DNA from: Planctomycetota bacterium
Lineage (GTDB): Bacteria > Planctomycetota > UBA1135 > UBA2386
Assembly: GCA_020848735.1 (NCBI GenBank)
Contig: JADLHO010000118.1
Span: forward strand, 1-64,000
Direction of reading: 5' to 3'
DNA: 64,000 nt
Below are positions 10,931 through 20,287 of this stretch, piece by piece; position 1 is the first letter of the stretch, and the number at the start of each line of letters is the position of its first letter. The notes under the pieces were generated by a model, which saw only the letters and a program-made list of their open reading frames with translations, searched no databases and was not told where the DNA came from. The position numbers were made by a program, and so were the translations under genes.

Positions 10931-12652
10931 TCAGAAGCTGCGCTGGACGAAGAATCCGACGCCGTAGGCGAAGTCGTCGTCCCAGAGGACGAGGTCGCCG
11001 TGGAAGGCGAGGTTCCAACCCGAGTCGAAGGCGAAGCTGCGGCTCGCGCGGAGACGGTGCTGCAGCAGGTCGTCGCCGTCCGGGGGCCGGCCCGCGAGGT
11101 GGTGGTTCGCGAACTCGTAGAGCAGGTCCCAACGGCCGTCGCTCACGCTGCGCCCGAGCTCGACGCGCACGCCGGCCACGGACGTGAACTCGCCGAGCGA
11201 GCCGAAGAGCACGAGGGCGAGCTCGTCGCCGTCGAGGAAGACGCTGCCGTAGCCCTTGCCGAGCTCGAGCGCGCCGCCGTGCTCACGCTCGTCGGCCCAG
11301 CCCGAGAGCTCCGCGCGCCAATGGTCGGTGCCGCGCGCCCCGCTGTGGCCGGCGAGCGCGACGCGATCGACGTGCTCGTCGTCGAGCTCCGCGGGCGTGC
11401 GGGGCTCGAACTCGCGCCGCAGCGTGAGCGGGAACGCGCGGCGCCGATAGCTGAACTCGTAGCCGGAGCCGTCGGTCTCGAAGCGCCGCACGGCGAGCCA
11501 GGCCTGCGTGAGTTCGAAGGTCTGGCCCTTCGCGTCGTCGCGCGATTGCAGGTAGGTGTCGAGCCATGCGCTCGCGCTGACGTCCCATCCCGGCTCGCCG
11601 ACCCAGCGCCCCTTCAGGACGAAGAGGTCGCGGTCCGCATCGGCGTGGTGGAACGTCTTCTGGTAGCCGACGTCGAAGCTCAGCGTCTCGGGACCGTCGG
11701 CAACCCAGCGGAACGACGCCGCGACCTGGAAGTCGTCGCCCGTCGAGAGCTCGTCGTCCTCGTTCGGCTGCCAGCCGATGCTCGCGGCGAGACGATGGCC
11801 GTCCTCGGTGCGATGGCCCCACTCGAGGCCGTCGACCCAACCGAACTCCGGCATCGCGTGCTGGAGGAAGCGACCGACCTGCCAGCGCGTGGGCGCGAAG
11901 CGCGTGCCGCCCTCGCGGTACGCCAGGGTGCGCAGGAGGAGACCGGTCGCGCGGTCGTCGTCGAAGTCCGCGCGGTGTGCCACCTCGAAGTCGAGCTCGA
12001 GCGTCTCCCCGCGACCGAGGGCGTTCTCGAAGCGCAGGTCGGTGCCGACGCGGAGCTGCGAGTTCGCGAAGGTCGAGCCCGCGTCGTCGGTCGCGCCGTG
12101 CACGAGACCGCCCGCCGACCAGATGCGGCCCATGAAGCGCGGTTCGCGCGCCGCCGGTTCGACCGGGCGCACCCTCGCGAGCAGGGGCATGCCCGGCTCC
12201 CAGCCATCGGCGCGCTCCGGCCAGGGCGGCGCCGGCGATGGCTGCGGCGGTGGCGGCGACGTCTCGCCGCGCGAAGGCGGGGTCGAGGGCGCAGGATCGG
12301 GCGGCGGTGCGAGCCGCCGGCGCGGGATCCGCGTCTCCCCGCGCGTGCCGGGTTCCGGCACGAACGCGGGCTCGTCGGGCTCGACGATCGCGCTGCGCTC
12401 GTCGACCTGGCGCACGGTGCCGGCGAACGCGCCGCCGCGCGCGGGCAGGAAGCTCACGCGGTCGCCGAGCTGCACGCCGTCGCGCGCACCGCGATCGATG
12501 CCGATCGCGCCGCGCACGGCGCTGGTCACGCGCAGCGGCAGGCGGAGCTCCGCGCCGTCCTGCGGTGTCGTCGCCGCGCTCGGAGCCTGGGCGATCGAGA
12601 CGGCCGACACGACCCCGAAGGTCGCCATGCACAGCGGCAGCAAGACGGTCAT
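10931..12652 (-). CDS. Outer-membrane beta-barrel (porin-like) protein
   Basis: N-terminal signal, Pro-rich linker, then alternating amphipathic strands ending in Phe (GVGFFVQRSF). ATGA overlap with the upstream cytochrome gene. Confidence 0.7.
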   Translation of the reverse strand: MTVLLPLCMATFGVVSAVSIAQAPSAATTPQDGAELRLPLRVTSAVRGAIGIDRGARDGVQLGDRVSFLPARGGAFAGTVRQVDERSAIVEPDEPAFVPEPGTRGETRIPRRRLAPPPDPAPSTPPSRGETSPPPPQPSPAPPWPERADGWEPGMPLLARVRPVEPAAREPRFMGRIWSAGGLVHGATDDAGSTFANSQLRVGTDLRFENALGRGETLELDFEVAHRADFDDDRATGLLLRTLAYREGGTRFAPTRWQVGRFLQHAMPEFGWVDGLEWGHRTEDGHRLAASIGWQPNEDDELSTGDDFQVAASFRWVADGPETLSFDVGYQKTFHHADADRDLFVLKGRWVGEPGWDVSASAWLDTYLQSRDDAKGQTFELTQAWLAVRRFETDGSGYEFSYRRRAFPLTLRREFEPRTPAELDDEHVDRVALAGHSGARGTDHWRAELSGWADEREHGGALELGKGYGSVFLDGDELALVLFGSLGEFTSVAGVRVELGRSVSDGRWDLLYEFANHHLAGRPPDGDDLLQHRLRASRSFAFDSGWNLAFHGDLVLWDDDFAYGVGFFVQRSF

Positions 12653-14718
12653 CGCGATCTCCTCTGCGCCCGCCGCAGCGGGTCGTCGTTCTTCCCGTGG
12701 CACGCCGCGCAGTCCGTCGGCAGGGGTCGCCAGCGCACGACCTCGTGCTCGCCGATGCGCTGAGGCTGGTGGCACTTCGCACACGCGACGCCGCGGTGCT
12801 GCTCGCCGAGCGCGAAGCGCGCATCGCGGTCGTGGTCGAAGATCAGCGCGCGGAAGGGGCCCGCGTCGTCGTGGCAGCGCGCGCACTCCGTGCGGCCCTC
12901 GGTCGTGAACTGACCCGCGTGCGGATCGGCGTGGCAGTCGGCACAGCGCGTACCGCGCGCCGGCTCCCAGGTCCGTCCGCGCGGATCGGGTTCGAGCCGC
13001 GTCGCATGACAGGCGGAGCAACGCGCGCGCGCGTGCGCGGAACGGAGTGCGAACCCCGTCCAGCGGCCGTGGTCGAAGGGCGTCTCGAAGTGCCGGAACG
13101 AGGTCTCGACGTGGCAGCGCGCGCAATCGCGGCGCCCGTCGAGCTCCGCCGGCAATCCCGGTCGGTCGAAGCCGCCGTCGTGGGGATCCACGTGGCAGGT
13201 GACGCAACCGCGGAAGGTGCCGAACTGCGCCGCGACGCGCCCGAAGCAGCGGCCCTGCGCGTCGGGTTCGGCCGCGCGCGGGTGACAGCTCTCGCAACCG
13301 GCGACGGCATGCGCGCCGCGGATCGGGAAGCGCACGTCGCGCGCGTGGTCGAAGCCGGGTTCGTGCAGCGCCGCGAAGCCGTGCGGCGCATGGCAGCGCG
13401 CGCAATCCGTCCGCCCATCCGCGTCGGCGAAGAAGGCCGCGTGGGCGTCGGCGTGGCAGTCCGCGCAGCTCGTGGAGAGACCCGCGAAGCGGCGCGGCGA
13501 AGCCGGCGTGTCCGACGTGCCCGGCGTGTCCGACGGATGGCACGCGTCGCACGCGGCCGACGCGTGACGGCCCTCGAGGGGCATCCTCGTGCGCGCGTGC
13601 TGTTCGACCGTGAAGCCGTGTGGGCGGAACTGCGTCCGCGCATGGCAGTCGACGCAGGTCGCCGTCGCGAACACGCCGCCCGCGAAGGCCCCGTCGTGCG
13701 GATCGCCGTGACAGGCGCGGCAGTCGTCCGGCGCGCGGTCGAGGTGGCGCTCGGCGAAGCCGCCGAGTTCGCCGCGGTGGCACGCATCGCACGCGACGCG
13801 ATCGTGCGGCACGCCGAGGGCGAACCCGCTCGCCGCGTGCTGCTCGGGCGCGATCGTCGCACGCCCGGCCCCGAAGGCCTCGTGCGCGACGTCGTGGCAC
13901 TGCACACAGGTCTGCGCTTGCTGCGTGCGCGCGAGCCCGGCCCAGGCCGCGAGGCTCGCCGCGCGGTGCGGCGAGTCGTGGCACGCGGCGCAGCTGCGCG
14001 CCGCGGGCGGGCGATGGGGCGCGAGGAGTTCGAGCGCGTGCGCGGTCCCGTCGGCGTGGCAGCCGCGACAGGTGACCGCGGCATGCCCGCCGCCGAGCGC
14101 GAGCACGCGTTCGTGGTCGAGCGCGCGCGGCGCCGCGAAGTCGCTCTGGTCGTGGCAGTCCGCACACGCGCGCTGCATGCGTCCGTCGTGCGGATCCTCG
14201 TGACAGCTCGCGCAGTCGCGCGCGAGTCCGAGGTAGCGCTGTTCACCGTCCGCGAGGACCGGCTTCTCCGCGTGGACGTGGCACTCCGCGCAGCTCAGCT
14301 CGAGGTGCTTGCCGGACATCTCCCAGCCGATCCGCGCGTGATCGAAGGCCGCGGGGTCGGGCACCGCGGCGAGCGCGAAGCTCGCCCGGTTCACGATCGC
14401 GAAGCCGGCGCCGTGGTGCTCGCTGTGACACGACGCGCACGCGGATCGCTGCTCCGCTGGGAGCGTGCCATGGAGGCCCGACCCGCGCTCGAACTGCGTC
14501 GCGATCGGCTCGTGACAGGCGAGGCACGCGTCCTTCATCGACGCGAACCATCCGCCATGGCATTGCGCGCAGTGATGACGCCCCTCGAGCTCCGCCACGG
14601 CGCCGTGGACGCTCGAGAGCGGCCCCGGCGACGTACGACCGATCGCCGCGAGCGCGAGCCAGCCGACGAGCAGCAGCGAGAGCGTGCCGACCCAGACGCG
14701 GGGATCGCGCAGCCTCAT
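12649..14718 (-). CDS. Large multiheme c-type cytochrome, 23 CXXCH motifs
   Basis: N-terminal anchor MRLRDPRVWVGTLSLLLVGWLALAAIG. 23 CXXCH counted by eye, in repeating FDH-x-H-x-CxxCH-like units. Confidence 0.9.
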   Translation of the reverse strand: MRLRDPRVWVGTLSLLLVGWLALAAIGRTSPGPLSSVHGAVAELEGRHHCAQCHGGWFASMKDACLACHEPIATQFERGSGLHGTLPAEQRSACASCHSEHHGAGFAIVNRASFALAAVPDPAAFDHARIGWEMSGKHLELSCAECHVHAEKPVLADGEQRYLGLARDCASCHEDPHDGRMQRACADCHDQSDFAAPRALDHERVLALGGGHAAVTCRGCHADGTAHALELLAPHRPPAARSCAACHDSPHRAASLAAWAGLARTQQAQTCVQCHDVAHEAFGAGRATIAPEQHAASGFALGVPHDRVACDACHRGELGGFAERHLDRAPDDCRACHGDPHDGAFAGGVFATATCVDCHARTQFRPHGFTVEQHARTRMPLEGRHASAACDACHPSDTPGTSDTPASPRRFAGLSTSCADCHADAHAAFFADADGRTDCARCHAPHGFAALHEPGFDHARDVRFPIRGAHAVAGCESCHPRAAEPDAQGRCFGRVAAQFGTFRGCVTCHVDPHDGGFDRPGLPAELDGRRDCARCHVETSFRHFETPFDHGRWTGFALRSAHARARCSACHATRLEPDPRGRTWEPARGTRCADCHADPHAGQFTTEGRTECARCHDDAGPFRALIFDHDRDARFALGEQHRGVACAKCHQPQRIGEHEVVRWRPLPTDCAACHGKNDDPLRRAQRRSR

Positions 14719-16946
14719 GATCCACCTCGCTCGCCGAGCAGCGAGCCGTACGCGAGCGCGTAGCCGATGTGCACGACGATCAGCACGACCATCAGCAGCG
14801 CGAGCCAGCGATGGAGCCAGCGCCACGTGGAGAGGACCGCGCGCAGATCCTCGAGATGGCCGATCGCGATCGCCTCACGATGGGCCTCGCGCGCGAGTGC
14901 CAGGGCCACGCCGAGCTCCGCGGGCGGCACGGCGGCGGCGCGCGCCTCCGCGCGCAGGCGGCGCAACGCGCGACGCAGATCGAACTGCACGCCGGCGAAC
15001 GCCAGCAGCCGTCCGGCGAACGAGCCACGCCACTGCCGCGCCTCGGCGAGGCGGAGCACCTCGGCCCGCGCACGCGCCGCGAAGCCGTCGGCCGGACCGT
15101 CGAGCTTCGCGAGACGCGCGCGCACGTCGGCGAGAGCGAGCTCACGGCCGTTGGCCGCACGCGGCACCCACGCGTAGAGCCAACGGCCGATGCCGCCGGT
15201 CGCGACGATCACGAGCATCGCCCAGAACGCCTGACCGCCGGGCGTGTCGCGCGGCGCGAGCGCGGCGTGGAGCACGGCGCAGAGTCCGGCGAGCAGGCCG
15301 GTGGCGACGTGCACGGTCATCCACGTGCGCAGCGTTCCGAAGCGGAACGGTCGGCGCTGCGCGCGGCGCAGGAGATACGCGAGGTTCGCGATCACGAGCG
15401 CGGCGGCGGCGATGCCGAACGCGAGACCGAGACCGAGCCCCGGCCGCAGCAACGCGTGCTTGTCGTGCATCGGCCGCGCCTCGAGCGGCAGGCCGTAGTA
15501 GTCGAGGTTCGCGATCGCGAAGCCGAGCGCGAGCACGCCGGTGACGAGCGCGAACGCGAGCGCGGGCACCGCCGTGGCTCGCCGGTCCGCGGCAGGGGCG
15601 CCGCGGCGATCGGCGCGCGGCTGCGGTCGTCGCGCGGGATCGAACGACACGCCGGCCTGCTCGAGCAGGGGCTGCGACGGCACGCCGCCGATCATCACGA
15701 AGATCTCGTCGTTCTCGAGTTCGAGCTCACGCCCCTCGCCGAGCCTCAGCACGACGTGCTCGCGCGCGATCGCGCGGACCTCGCTGCCGAGCAGGAGCCG
15801 CACGGCTCCGGCCTCGACGGCCTCGCGCAGGCGCGCCGCGTTGCGCGAGCGCACGCGCACGAACGCGGTCTGGCGGTAGCTCAGGCTGACGGTGTGGCCC
15901 GGCTGCGCGGCGAGCGCGAGCGCGGTCTCGACCGCGGCGTCGCCGCCGCCGACGACGAGCACGCGGCGGCCGGTGAACGACGCGGCGTCGATCAACGCGT
16001 AGGCGACCTTCGGCAGGTCCTCGCCCGGCACGCCGAGGCGACGCGGCGTGCCGCGGCGTCCGACCGCCAGACAGACGTGGCGCGCGCGCCAGGTCCCACG
16101 CGACGTGCGGACGCTGCGCGAGCCGTCGTCGTGGACCAGAAGCCCCTCGACGGCGGCCCCGGTCTCGATCGGGAGGGCGTGCTCGCGCGCCGCGCGCTCC
16201 CAGATCGCGATCAGGTCCTCCTTCTCGTAGCTGCGCGCCGCGAGACGTCCGACCAGCGGGAGCTCGATCGGTTCGGTGAGGACGAGCTTGCGCCGCGGGT
16301 ACTTCGCGACGGTCCCACCGAGCTCGGTCTCCTGCTCGAGCACGACGTGCGGCACGCGGAGCCGGGTCGCCTCGAGCGCACAGGCGAGGCCCGCGGGACC
16401 CGCACCGAGGATCGCGAGCTCGACCTGGCCCGCCGGCAGCGGGCCGAGCGCGCGCCGACGCTCCGCCACCGCGCGCGCGACGCGCGTGCCGTGCTCGACC
16501 GCGGTGCGCACGAGCGCGTGCGCCGTCACCTCGCCCGCGAGATGGAGACCGGGTGCGCCGACTGCCGCGAGTTCCTCGTCGACGACGGGGATGTCCCGCC
16601 GCGTGGCGAGGTTCGCGATCGACACCGTGATGGCGCCGGCCGGACATTCGCGCTCGCACGCGGCGATGCCCTGGCAGCGCGCCCCGTTGACGACGAGCGC
16701 CTGGCCGTGCGCGATCTCGAGCACGCCCTGCTCCGGACACACCGCCACGCAGGTGGCACAGCCGAGGCAGCGCGAGAGATCGATGACGGGATGCTGCAAC
16801 CGCGCCGCCTCGTCACCCGCGGCCTGCGCGCGCTCGCGCTCGAGCAGCGTCTCGCGCATGCGGGCGAGGTCCGCGCGATGGAGCCAGGCGCCGACGAGCG
16901 CCAGGGCACAGACGACGACGAGGCCGACGAGGACGAGCCAGGTCAT
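14715..16946 (-). CDS. Fused ferredoxin / FAD-NAD(P) oxidoreductase / diheme cytochrome b-like membrane protein
   Basis: CLGCATCVAVCP 4Fe-4S motif. Two Rossmann motifs (AILGAGPAGLACALEA; VLVVGGGDAAVETALAL). C-terminal membrane region with two H-x13-H helices (HVATGLLAGLCAVLH; HRWLALLMVVLIVVH). Confidence 0.85.
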   Translation of the reverse strand: MTWLVLVGLVVVCALALVGAWLHRADLARMRETLLERERAQAAGDEAARLQHPVIDLSRCLGCATCVAVCPEQGVLEIAHGQALVVNGARCQGIAACERECPAGAITVSIANLATRRDIPVVDEELAAVGAPGLHLAGEVTAHALVRTAVEHGTRVARAVAERRRALGPLPAGQVELAILGAGPAGLACALEATRLRVPHVVLEQETELGGTVAKYPRRKLVLTEPIELPLVGRLAARSYEKEDLIAIWERAAREHALPIETGAAVEGLLVHDDGSRSVRTSRGTWRARHVCLAVGRRGTPRRLGVPGEDLPKVAYALIDAASFTGRRVLVVGGGDAAVETALALAAQPGHTVSLSYRQTAFVRVRSRNAARLREAVEAGAVRLLLGSEVRAIAREHVVLRLGEGRELELENDEIFVMIGGVPSQPLLEQAGVSFDPARRPQPRADRRGAPAADRRATAVPALAFALVTGVLALGFAIANLDYYGLPLEARPMHDKHALLRPGLGLGLAFGIAAAALVIANLAYLLRRAQRRPFRFGTLRTWMTVHVATGLLAGLCAVLHAALAPRDTPGGQAFWAMLVIVATGGIGRWLYAWVPRAANGRELALADVRARLAKLDGPADGFAARARAEVLRLAEARQWRGSFAGRLLAFAGVQFDLRRALRRLRAEARAAAVPPAELGVALALAREAHREAIAIGHLEDLRAVLSTWRWLHRWLALLMVVLIVVHIGYALAYGSLLGERGGS

Positions 16947-17104
16947 GACGCCTCCTGGCGCCCCGCACCCCGCTGCGACGCGCGCCGTTCCTGCGCCGTC
17001 ATCGGCAACGCCCCATCCCCCATGACGGACCCCAAAGCGTGATCGACCGTCCGCCGCCGACCCTGGAATCGCAGCGGCGCACGTCGGCCGGATCTTGGAT
17101 CGAC

Positions 17105-17782
17105 TCAGCGCGCGGGCGTCGCGAGCGCCTCGTCGCCGCGGCGCGCCGCGACCTCGAGGTAGCCCTGCGCGGCGACGAGCGAGCGGCCGAGGCGGGCGTC
17201 GAGCCTGGCGACGCTGCCGTCGAGATTCGCGAGCTCCGTCTGGATCGTCGCGACCGAGGCGGAGTTGAAGTCGACGCTCAGGAACAGCAGCAGGTCGCGC
17301 ACGTCGCAGTTGAGCGCGTCGAACTCGTCCAGCGCGGGACGCAGGTTCGAGTCGATCGCCGTGTAGCGCTCGCGCGCGCGGCGGAGGCGGTCCTCGCTGC
17401 GGGCGCGCACGCTGGCGTTGCCGATCGCATCGACCTGCGCGGCCCATTGGTCGAAGACCGGCTGCGCGGCGATCTGCATCGCCGACACGCTCTCGCGGAG
17501 CTGGATCGCGTGCTGCCGCGAGGCCTCGGCCGCCGCGCTGACCGCGCGGTAGGACCCGGCCGCGTCGCCGCGGAAACCGGGCGCGGTGAGCGCGCGCAGC
17601 TCGCGGACCGCGGCGGCTGCCGCGTCGCGGGCGAGTTCGGTCTCGACGTGCACGCGCTCGACGCGCGAGACGAGGTCCTCGACCTTGGCGACGCCGGGAC
17701 GCGAGTCGCCGAACATCGCACAACTGGACAGCAGGACGGGCAGGACGGAGATCGCGAGTCGGATCGAGCGGCAGTGGTTCAT
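17105..17782 (-). CDS. DUF2959-like lipoprotein
   Basis: Lipobox LPVLLSSCAMFG. Coiled region VFDQWAAQVDAIGNASVRARSEDRLRRARERYTAI...LNCDVRDLLLFLSVDFNSASVATIQTEL. Confidence 0.65.
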   Translation of the reverse strand: MNHCRSIRLAISVLPVLLSSCAMFGDSRPGVAKVEDLVSRVERVHVETELARDAAAAAVRELRALTAPGFRGDAAGSYRAVSAAAEASRQHAIQLRESVSAMQIAAQPVFDQWAAQVDAIGNASVRARSEDRLRRARERYTAIDSNLRPALDEFDALNCDVRDLLLFLSVDFNSASVATIQTELANLDGSVARLDARLGRSLVAAQGYLEVAARRGDEALATPAR

Positions 17783-17972
17783 CGTGAGCCGGACGTGCGT
17801 GGTGTTCCCAGACACCGATCACGCGCTGGATCGTCGGGTCGTCGCGAGGTGCTCCAGTCCGGCCCACGACCGCGCGCGGAGCGTCGCAGCCCGCGACGGA
17901 CGCTGCCGTTGGCATGGCGCGACGCGACATGTCCCGGGTTGCGTCAGGGGGCCGTGGCTAGGATCCCGCCCC

Positions 17973-19571
17973 ATGTGCCGTCGACCGCTCGTCCTCGTCC
18001 TCGCGCTGCTCGCCGTCCGCCTCGCCGCGCAGGACGCGTCCCACGACCTCGTGCTGCGCGGCGGCACCCTGATCGACGGCACGAACACGCCGCGGCGCGC
18101 CGCGGATCTCGCGATCGACGACGGCCGCATCACCGCGATCGTCGAACCCGGCGCACTCGACGGCGTCACCGCGACCCGCACGCTCGACGCGACCGGCCTC
18201 GTGATCGCGCCGGGCTTCATCGACACCCACGCGCATGCGGACCTCGAGGCGCTGCGGCGCCCGGACGCGCAGAACTTCGTCGCGATGGGCGTCACCACGA
18301 TCATCACGGGCAACTGCGGGGGCTCGGTCGACGACGTCGCGGATCACCTCGGCAAGCTCGAGGCGAACGGCATCGCGCTGAACTACGGGACCCTGATCGG
18401 CCACGGCACGGTTCGCGGCGCGGTGATGGGCACGGCCAACCGCGCGCCGAGCGACGCGGAGCTCGCGCGGATGAAGGAGCTCGTCGCCCGCGCGATGGCC
18501 GCGGGCGCGTTCGGGATCTCGACGGGCCTGATCTACGTGCCGGGCACCTACGCGAAGACCGACGAGCTCGTCGCGTTGAGCGAGGTCGTCGGCCGCCACG
18601 GCGGGCTCTACGCGTCGCACATGCGCAACGAGGGCGAGCACGTGCTCGACTCCGTGCGCGAGGCGCTCGAGATCGGTCGCCGCGCGGGGCTGCCGGTGCA
18701 TCTCTCGCACCTGAAGGTCAGCTTCAAGCCGAGCTGGGGCACCTCGCGCGCGCTCTGCGAGCTGCTCGAGTCGGCGCGCAAGGCGGGTGCGCGCGTCACG
18801 GGCGATCAGTACGTCTACACCGCGAGCAGCACGAGCCTCGACGTGCTCTTCCCGAGCGAGGCGCTCGCCATCGGACGCACGGCGTTCTGCGAGAAGCTCG
18901 GTGAGGACGACGCGTTCCGGCGCCGCATGACGGAGGCCCTGCTCGCGGACATGGCCCGCAACGGCTTCGGCGACCTGTCCTACGCGCAGATCGCGAGCGC
19001 GCCGGGGACCGACGGCGTCGCCGGGTTGCGCCTGCCGGCCGTCGCGAAGCAGCTCCTCGACGACGAGTCGATCGAGGGCCAGGCCAAGGCCGCGATCGAG
19101 CTGATGGTCCGCAGCCAGGGTCGCCGCGTCAGCATGTGCTACCACAAGATGTGCGAGGAGGACCTCGAGCGCATCCTGGCCCTGCCCTACGTCTCGATCG
19201 CGAGCGACGCCGGCATCCGCCTGCACAAGACCGCGGACAAGCCGCACCCGCGCGGCGCGGGCAACAACCCACGGGTGCTCGGCCGCTACGTGCGCGAGCG
19301 CGGGGTGATCCCGCTCGAGCTCGCCGTGCACAAGATGACGGCGCTGCCGGCGCAGGTCTTCGGTCTCGCCGAGCGGGGCCGCGTGGCCGTGGGGAGCCAT
19401 GCCGACCTCGTGGTCTTCGATGCGGCCACGGTCGCCGACACCGCCACCTACGACGAGCCGGTCTCGCCGCCGCGCGGCATCCCGTTCGTGCTGGTGAACG
19501 GCGTCCTCGTGATCGAGGACGGCAAGCAGACCGATGCCCGGCCGGGCAAGGTCCTGCGCCGCGTCCCGTGA
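17973..19571 (+). CDS. N-acyl-D-amino-acid deacylase (D-aminoacylase), amidohydrolase superfamily
   Basis: LVLRGGTLIDGTNTPRRAADLAIDDGRI, GLVIAPGFIDTHAHADLEAL, LYASHMRNEGEHVLDSVREALEIGRRAGLPVHLSHLK, GSHADLVVFD. Confidence 0.88.
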   Translation: MCRRPLVLVLALLAVRLAAQDASHDLVLRGGTLIDGTNTPRRAADLAIDDGRITAIVEPGALDGVTATRTLDATGLVIAPGFIDTHAHADLEALRRPDAQNFVAMGVTTIITGNCGGSVDDVADHLGKLEANGIALNYGTLIGHGTVRGAVMGTANRAPSDAELARMKELVARAMAAGAFGISTGLIYVPGTYAKTDELVALSEVVGRHGGLYASHMRNEGEHVLDSVREALEIGRRAGLPVHLSHLKVSFKPSWGTSRALCELLESARKAGARVTGDQYVYTASSTSLDVLFPSEALAIGRTAFCEKLGEDDAFRRRMTEALLADMARNGFGDLSYAQIASAPGTDGVAGLRLPAVAKQLLDDESIEGQAKAAIELMVRSQGRRVSMCYHKMCEEDLERILALPYVSIASDAGIRLHKTADKPHPRGAGNNPRVLGRYVRERGVIPLELAVHKMTALPAQVFGLAERGRVAVGSHADLVVFDAATVADTATYDEPVSPPRGIPFVLVNGVLVIEDGKQTDARPGKVLRRVP

Positions 19572-19672
19572 TCGGCGCGGCGGGCGCGTCGCCTCCGAGC
19601 TAGACTCTCCGCCCGAAACCGTCGCCCGCAGCGGAGCGACGAACCCTGGGCCGGGCGGCCCACGATTCTGCG

Positions 19673-20287
19673 ATGCAGCAGCCGAAGTGCACCCACTGCG
19701 GGAACGCGCGATGCAAGCACGGGGCGCCGGTCGTCCACGTGCTCGACGTCGCCGGCTGGGAGATCCACAAGCAGCAGTTCGTGTGCGAGGCCGTCGCGCA
19801 GCAGCTCGGCATCCTCGCGCCGAAGCAGGCGGGTCTCCCCTTCTCCGCCGAACTCCTCGAGAACCTGATCGGCGAGCTCAAGGGCGGTCATGCGCCCCAG
19901 GTGCCGGGAGCCGAGGCGCCCCGCACGCGGCCGAGCGAGACGATCTGTCCCGGCTGCCGGCTCACGCTCGGCGCCTTCAAGATGCGGGGCCGGGTCGGCT
20001 GCCCGCGCTGCTACGACACCTTCCGCGCGCACCTCGTGCCCCTGCTGGAGCGCGTCCACGACGCGACGGCCCACCGCGGTCGCTTCCCCGGGCGGCCTGC
20101 CAGGACGGCGCCCGACCCTGTCGATCTGACAGAGCTCCGCGAGCAGCTGCAGACCGCGATCGAGGAAGAGCGCTACGAACTCGCGGCCCGGCTGCGGGAC
20201 AAGCTGCGCAAGCTCGTCGGCGATCGCGACCCCCTCGGCCGCGAGCCGTTGCCGCCGCTGGACGAGCCCGGAGGCGCCGAGCCTTGA
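19673..20287 (+). CDS. mcsA: McsA-like protein (zinc-finger, UVR domain)
   Basis: Cysteine clusters CTHCGNARC and CPGCRLTLGAFKMRGRVGCPRCYDTF. UVR motif LREQLQTAIEEERYELAARLRDKLRKL. Immediately upstream of mcsB. Confidence 0.85.
   Translation: MQQPKCTHCGNARCKHGAPVVHVLDVAGWEIHKQQFVCEAVAQQLGILAPKQAGLPFSAELLENLIGELKGGHAPQVPGAEAPRTRPSETICPGCRLTLGAFKMRGRVGCPRCYDTFRAHLVPLLERVHDATAHRGRFPGRPARTAPDPVDLTELREQLQTAIEEERYELAARLRDKLRKLVGDRDPLGREPLPPLDEPGGAEP

Noticed and set aside
12238-17042. Long plus-strand ORFs (841 and 757 aa) opposite the cytochrome cluster
   Set aside because: Shadow frames opposite the cytochrome and oxidoreductase genes, whose CXXCH, Fe-S and Rossmann motifs fix the true frame.
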